64,000 nt of DNA. Source: Stomorhina lunata. Lineage: Eukaryota > Arthropoda > Insecta > Diptera > Rhiniidae. The notes under the pieces are model-generated. The model was not told where the DNA came from. It made no database searches and saw only the letters and a list, made by a program, of their open reading frames with translations. Every line of letters begins with the position of its first letter. The first letter of the stretch is position 1. The stretch is taken from assembly GCA_933228675.1 (NCBI GenBank), contig OW121743.1:62503118-62567117 (forward strand), given 5' to 3'. The position numbers were made by a program, and so were the translations under genes. Positions 59,641 through 64,000 of this stretch are shown here, piece after piece.

Positions 59641-62450
59641 GATAATTTGTTAGATGTTTAATAAAGTAAAAAAAAAAGCTTTTAAGGTTTTAAAGCTTTA
59701 AAAGTAATGATGTGTTTAAAAAACTGAATTAATTCAAAAGCTTTATTTGTTATAATTTTACAAAGCCTTTTTCATCATTAAACAGCCGTTATAATAAAAA
59801 AAAAACATTTAAAGCTTTTTATATTTGAAGGTGAAGTTAAAAAAAGACTAGGAAAAGCTGATTTCGAAAAGTTGGAAAACCTTCGGATTCGTTTATTAGT
59901 CATAAACCAGAACTAGACTGAGGACGAAACTATCAAGTACATTTAAAAGACGTCAAAAGTACATTTAAAAGACGTCATCTTCTTATAAGAAATGTCATTA
60001 TACATTTTTTTTTTCTATTTTTTTTGTGCTTAATAAAACATATGATCGCACTCTATGCGGTACTCTATGTTATTAGTCTTATTCGTTTTTAAACGTAAAA
60101 AGCTTTTTGTTAATTTTCGGTTTTAAAACGAAAACTTTTTAAAAGTTTGAGAGCTTTTAAAAGCTGAAGGCAGACCTGTCCAAAAATACATACATTATTA
60201 TTAATATTTACATTTGTGGTAAACCGCTTTGAAAGCTTTTACGGTCAGTGTTGCCAGATTTACATTTTTCTTTATATATTCAAGCATTCTTTATCTAATC
60301 GTGCTAAAAATTATAATCTGGCATCGCTGACTTTGAAAAGACTTTGCAAAGACAACTTTACGTAAGTGTGAACGAGACAAACATAGTTGCGTCTAGCTCG
60401 TACATAATGTGTCGGCGTGAAAGCTCAACAGCTCTTTTGTAAAAGTTCGCACATTGTGCTGTAGAGCTAGACGGCTCCGGTTTAAAGTTTATGAAATTTA
60501 TGAAATTTTAAAGCATTTTTTGGTAAAGTACACAAACAACAACATTTTCCAGGTAAGCATTTCCAAACAATAATGAACTTCAACTTAAACTTTTGCAATA
60601 AACGCTTAAATTATTCTTATTAAAATCAAAAGATTTTCGTGTTTTGAAGTAAATGTTTATTGCTATAAAGCTTTAATGAGCTTTGTTTTATACTTTTTTC
60701 TTATGAGAAAGTTAAGAGTTTTTAAACTTCTTTTTTAAGCTTTAATTCGGTATTCTTTAAGTTTTAAACATAGTTTAAAAAAATTAGTAAATAAAGCTAA
60801 CAATAACTTAGAAGCATAATAACATAAATATTCCGAAAAAGCTAAATTTATTGCCATAAAACAAACACTTTTACAGAAAGCTTTTGCAATAAGAACAAAA
60901 GTTTTTATATCTTGAACTAAATTATTATGGTTGTAAAGCTTTTTGTTATATTTTCAGATTATTATCTTATTAGAGGCAAAATTACTTGAACTTAAGCTAG
61001 AAGCTTTATAAAAGTTCTTACTTAAGCTTTAACTCTGTTTTCTTTATGTTATAAACGAAGTTTGAAATAAAATGAACACTTCTAGATTAGCTTTTATTAA
61101 AAAGCTTAGCATAACAGTAATGTACTTTATCTGAAAGCTTTTGTAATAAAAACGAAAATTCTTTCTACTAAAGACGAAAGTTTTTAATTTTTAAAGTAGA
61201 TTATTATAGTCATAAAGCTTTAATAAGATTTTTGTAATATCATTTTCTTATTGGAGACAAAACTTCTTTAACTAAAGCTTTATAAAAATTCTTACTTATA
61301 AGTCTCAAGTTGCCCTTGCAGCCCTTAATGAGCTTAGAAAGTTTCCAACTATAAAGCTTCCTATTAGAATTGAAATCTATGAGGTAAATTTTTAAAGTTT
61401 AAAGCTTAAATGAGCTTTTCGTAATATATTTTTCTTATAAGAGACAAAATTACTTTAACTGAAGCTAGAAGCTTTATGAAAGTTCTTACTAATAAATCTA
61501 AAGTTACCCTTAATGAAATTAACAGTTTAAATGAGCTTGGAAAATTCACAACTATAAAGCTTTCGAATCAAGAATTTAAAATATTATCATATATTTTGTT
61601 AATTTGAAAGCTTTACGATAAAGGTATACAACAAACTTGTATAGCTTTAAAGTTTTGTTTCAGGATTTAAAAGGTTTTGATGTTTTATAAAGCTTTTCCT
61701 TAAACAGCTTCAAACTTTTCCAAAGCCTATATTTTATTTTCAGTTTAAAAAACTTTTAGGTTTTTGCTTTTGGTTGTAAAATAAATGGGCCAAAAGCTTT
61801 TAATACAAATATTTGAAGATTCACTCTTAATTCTAAGAACTTTACAAAACTTTTATAAACATAATTAAATAATGTTTTTATAAATTAAGAAACTTTTAAA
61901 GAAATTTTAGCTGAACTTTTCTCCATACAAATATTTTAAGATTACCTCTTAACTTCAAGAATTTCATAAAGATTTTATGAGCGTTATTAATACTTTTTTA
62001 CAATTACAAGTATTTGAAGTAAAAAGCTTTTGAATTAAAATAAAAAGACTCCTATTTTAAGAAATAGGAGACATCAAGATTTTCACAATGCTTTTCTGGA
62101 CTTAACAAATAATATTTCAAAAAATACAAATATTTGCAGCAAAAAGCTTTTGAATTAAATTAAAAAGACTCTTATATTAAAAATGTTTGAAATTTTTTAT
62201 TGTCTTTTAAAGACATATTATAAATTTTTATTAAATTTAATAAAAGTGCAAAACTTTTGCTTGTAAAGTTAGAAGCTTTTGGTTTTGAGAACACAATATT
62301 TTGTATTAAAAGGAAAAAGCTTTAAATAAAAACATAGCCCTTTTAAAAGAATATGTTGTAAGAATAATTTTTATTATAGCTTTACCTAAAGCTCTTAGAA
62401 TTAAAGTATTTAGTAAAAAAATTCTAATGTAATACGATTTTGAGTGAAAA
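59641..62450 (+). repeat. Decayed AAGCTTT-rich repeats
   Basis: AAAGCTTTT, TATAAAGCTTT and GAAGCTTTAT are scattered densely with loose longer-range similarity. For example TATTTGAAG/TATTTGCAG followed by AAAAAGCTTTTGAATTAAA occurs near 62010 and 62130. A 22-bp direct duplication (AAGTACATTTAAAAGACGTC core) lies at 59935-59976. No coding sequence. Confidence 0.6.
60170..60480 (+). repeat. Dispersed repeat with internal inverted arms (fuller copy)
   Basis: Mate of 35530-35700. GTCAGTGTTGCCAGATT near 60245 is inverted as AATCTGGCATCGCTGAC near 60315. CGTCTAGCTC near 60391 is inverted as GAGCTAGACG near 60466. The paired arms suggest a foldback transposable element. Confidence 0.72.
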
Positions 62451-64000
62451 CGCTTTTAAATCAATATATTTTTTTCTTCAGAAAGTTCACTAAACTCTTT
62501 TAAGACATGATTAATTGAATCCAAATAAAATATTTATTTTTCTTCAAAATTTTTATTTAACATCATTAATTTATTTTATTCTCTATCAAATAATATATGT
62601 CCTTGATAGATTTCGTTTTATTTCTTTTTTGATACATTAAATTTTTCCATTAACCTCAATTGCACTGGTAACACAGTTAACTTGGATGCATCAGCTCAAA
62701 AACAGACACACACCAACACACATATCCTTTCTGGCATTTAAATGCATTTAAAGGAAAACTCTTGAAATAAAAAAAAATATAAGAAAAGAAAAAAAAACGA
62801 CAAACTTTATAAAAATATCCTTCGATAGTTAACCACAAATTGACACAGAAAGAAGGACAACAATAATTTACTGGGGATTATATTTCATCTATAGATTTTT
62901 AAGTATCTGAGAAGATGAGAAAAAGGACAAGACAAATTTGTAAAAAAAAATGTAAAATAGGGGCGTTATTGAGTCAGTTAAGAGGGAAAAAGTAAAAGTT
63001 TAAATATGGTCAAATGAAAATGATGAATATTCTTGTAATGGATTTTTAAAAGGATGAAAAAAGTGGATGAAGAAGAAAGAAATATGCAAATAAAGGAGTA
63101 TTTGTGTATGAAAGAGTTATGTAAGGGACATATGCATAAATTTAAGAAATAAAAGAAGAGATAAATTTTAAAGTAATCTGCTTTTAATTGCTGGCCTTTA
63201 AAGATTTGCTTGAATTATCGATTTATGTGCCCAGAATTGTTCTTTTCAGGAAAAAAAAAACCCATCAATAAGCTTAACAAATCCTTTTTTCCTTATCTAG
63301 CATTTCAAAAAAAAAAAAAAGATAAAAATAAACAATTTAATAGAAAAATTCACAAGTAATAAAACAAGCTATAAAACTGCAAATGACAACATCAGGCCAT
63401 AGAAAATGGAAATAAAATCTAAATTCCGAAAAAACAACAAGAAACATTTAAAAAAAACTAAACAACAGCAACTACTTAAATGATTACTTAATGCTAGTGA
63501 TTTTGACGTTTGTATGGACTAGTATCTTCTTTAGCTCAGTTCTACTCTGCTTATCATTCCAAACAGCACATCTGCCCAAGCACATCATTTCGAAATGTCC
63601 TGAAATTCACAAACAAACAAACACACAAATACAATATCATATTCGTTGCATTTAGTTGTAACACAGAAATGACAAGAGAAAATATGCAACAACAAAGTTA
63701 TACAAAACTTAAACTCAAATACAGACATAAAACATTTAAAAACAACAACAACTGCAACAACAATACATTTAGAGATATAGACATACCCAGTCAGCATTTA
63801 GAAGATTATTTTTTGAAAAATCACCCAAACGAGTCGTTTTTAACCAGTTTGGAAGACCAAAAAACGATTTGTCGTCTGCGCGATTAAAAAACAAGTCGAA
63901 GTAGATTCGCGCTTATGCTTTAAAACTTACTATTTAAAAATACAATAACAAAAAGCATATTCATTAAAAATCAAACATTTAAGGGATTGAAATTCGACAG
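62451..64000. other. Intron, mostly unique, to window end
   Basis: AT-rich with A-runs and CAA/ACA-rich patches. The 125-codon frame at 63510-63887 is the longest here but is built largely on AAC-rich low-complexity DNA and has no recognised domain. The last 250 bp (AGTTTGGAAGACC, CGTCTGCGCG) are less AT-rich and could be the edge of an unrecognised repeat. Confidence 0.4.

Noticed and set aside
63510..63887. 125-codon plus-strand ORF
   Set aside because: AAC/CAA-rich low complexity, no recognised domain, no splice-site context; length is not exceptional for such DNA.

Overview
This looks like a nuclear window from a cyclorrhaphan fly, most plausibly a calyptrate such as a blow fly, flesh fly or house-fly relative. 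The sequence is very AT-rich and almost entirely non-coding. It is filled with minisatellites and decayed transposons. The only convincing host gene pieces are two + strand exons whose translations closely resemble the fly teneurin Ten-m. No bacterial-type genes, rRNA genes or CRISPR arrays were seen.

Host gene. Exon 15314-15568 (255 nt, 85 codons, phase 2 at both ends) encodes a Met/Gln/Pro/Gly-rich piece of the teneurin intracellular region. Exon 32344-32450 (107 nt) encodes the basic juxtamembrane stretch and the single transmembrane helix. The two join in frame across a 16,775-bp intron. Everything before 15314 and after 32450 is read as further intron of the same large gene.

Layout. 1-3.9 kb: decayed repeats hit by a dead Tc1/mariner DD37E element (717-2017). 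3.9-9.9 kb: AT-rich intron, a LINE relic on the minus strand, and many copies of a GCATACTTTTAGG-like motif. 9.9-18.8 kb: four large arrays (A-D) of one 31-bp near-palindromic unit, two on each side of the teneurin exon, in orientations + - [exon] - +. 20.6-22.9 kb: a second 31-bp family built on GAAAGCTTTTC. 25.4-27.4 kb: tandem blocks with periods of about 125-155 bp. 28.9-31.1 kb: a third 31-bp family. 33.0-33.3 kb: a short 29-bp relative of arrays B and C. 35.8-41.7 kb: two inverted copies of a ~727-bp TA-flanked element, the left one split by a 1.8-kb hAT-like element with an 8-bp target duplication. 43.5-47.3 kb: a 5' LTR plus leader, small membrane-type ORF, gag, protease and a truncated reverse transcriptase of a 412/mdg1-like Ty3/gypsy element, with stops and frameshifts. 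47.3-48.9 kb: nested repeats. 49.7 kb: TCTG microsatellite. 51-54.3 kb: a 3.3-kb repeat element with 15-bp inverted ends. 55-62.4 kb: AAGCTTT-rich decayed tandem repeats.

The most interesting feature is the symmetric set of complementary arrays around the in-frame 255-nt teneurin exon. In the pre-mRNA these could pair within or across introns and so affect exon skipping, circular RNA formation, editing or small-RNA production. That is inference; the arrays, their orientation and the exon phase are read directly from the sequence. Array edges, copy counts and the outer borders of decayed repeats are approximate.
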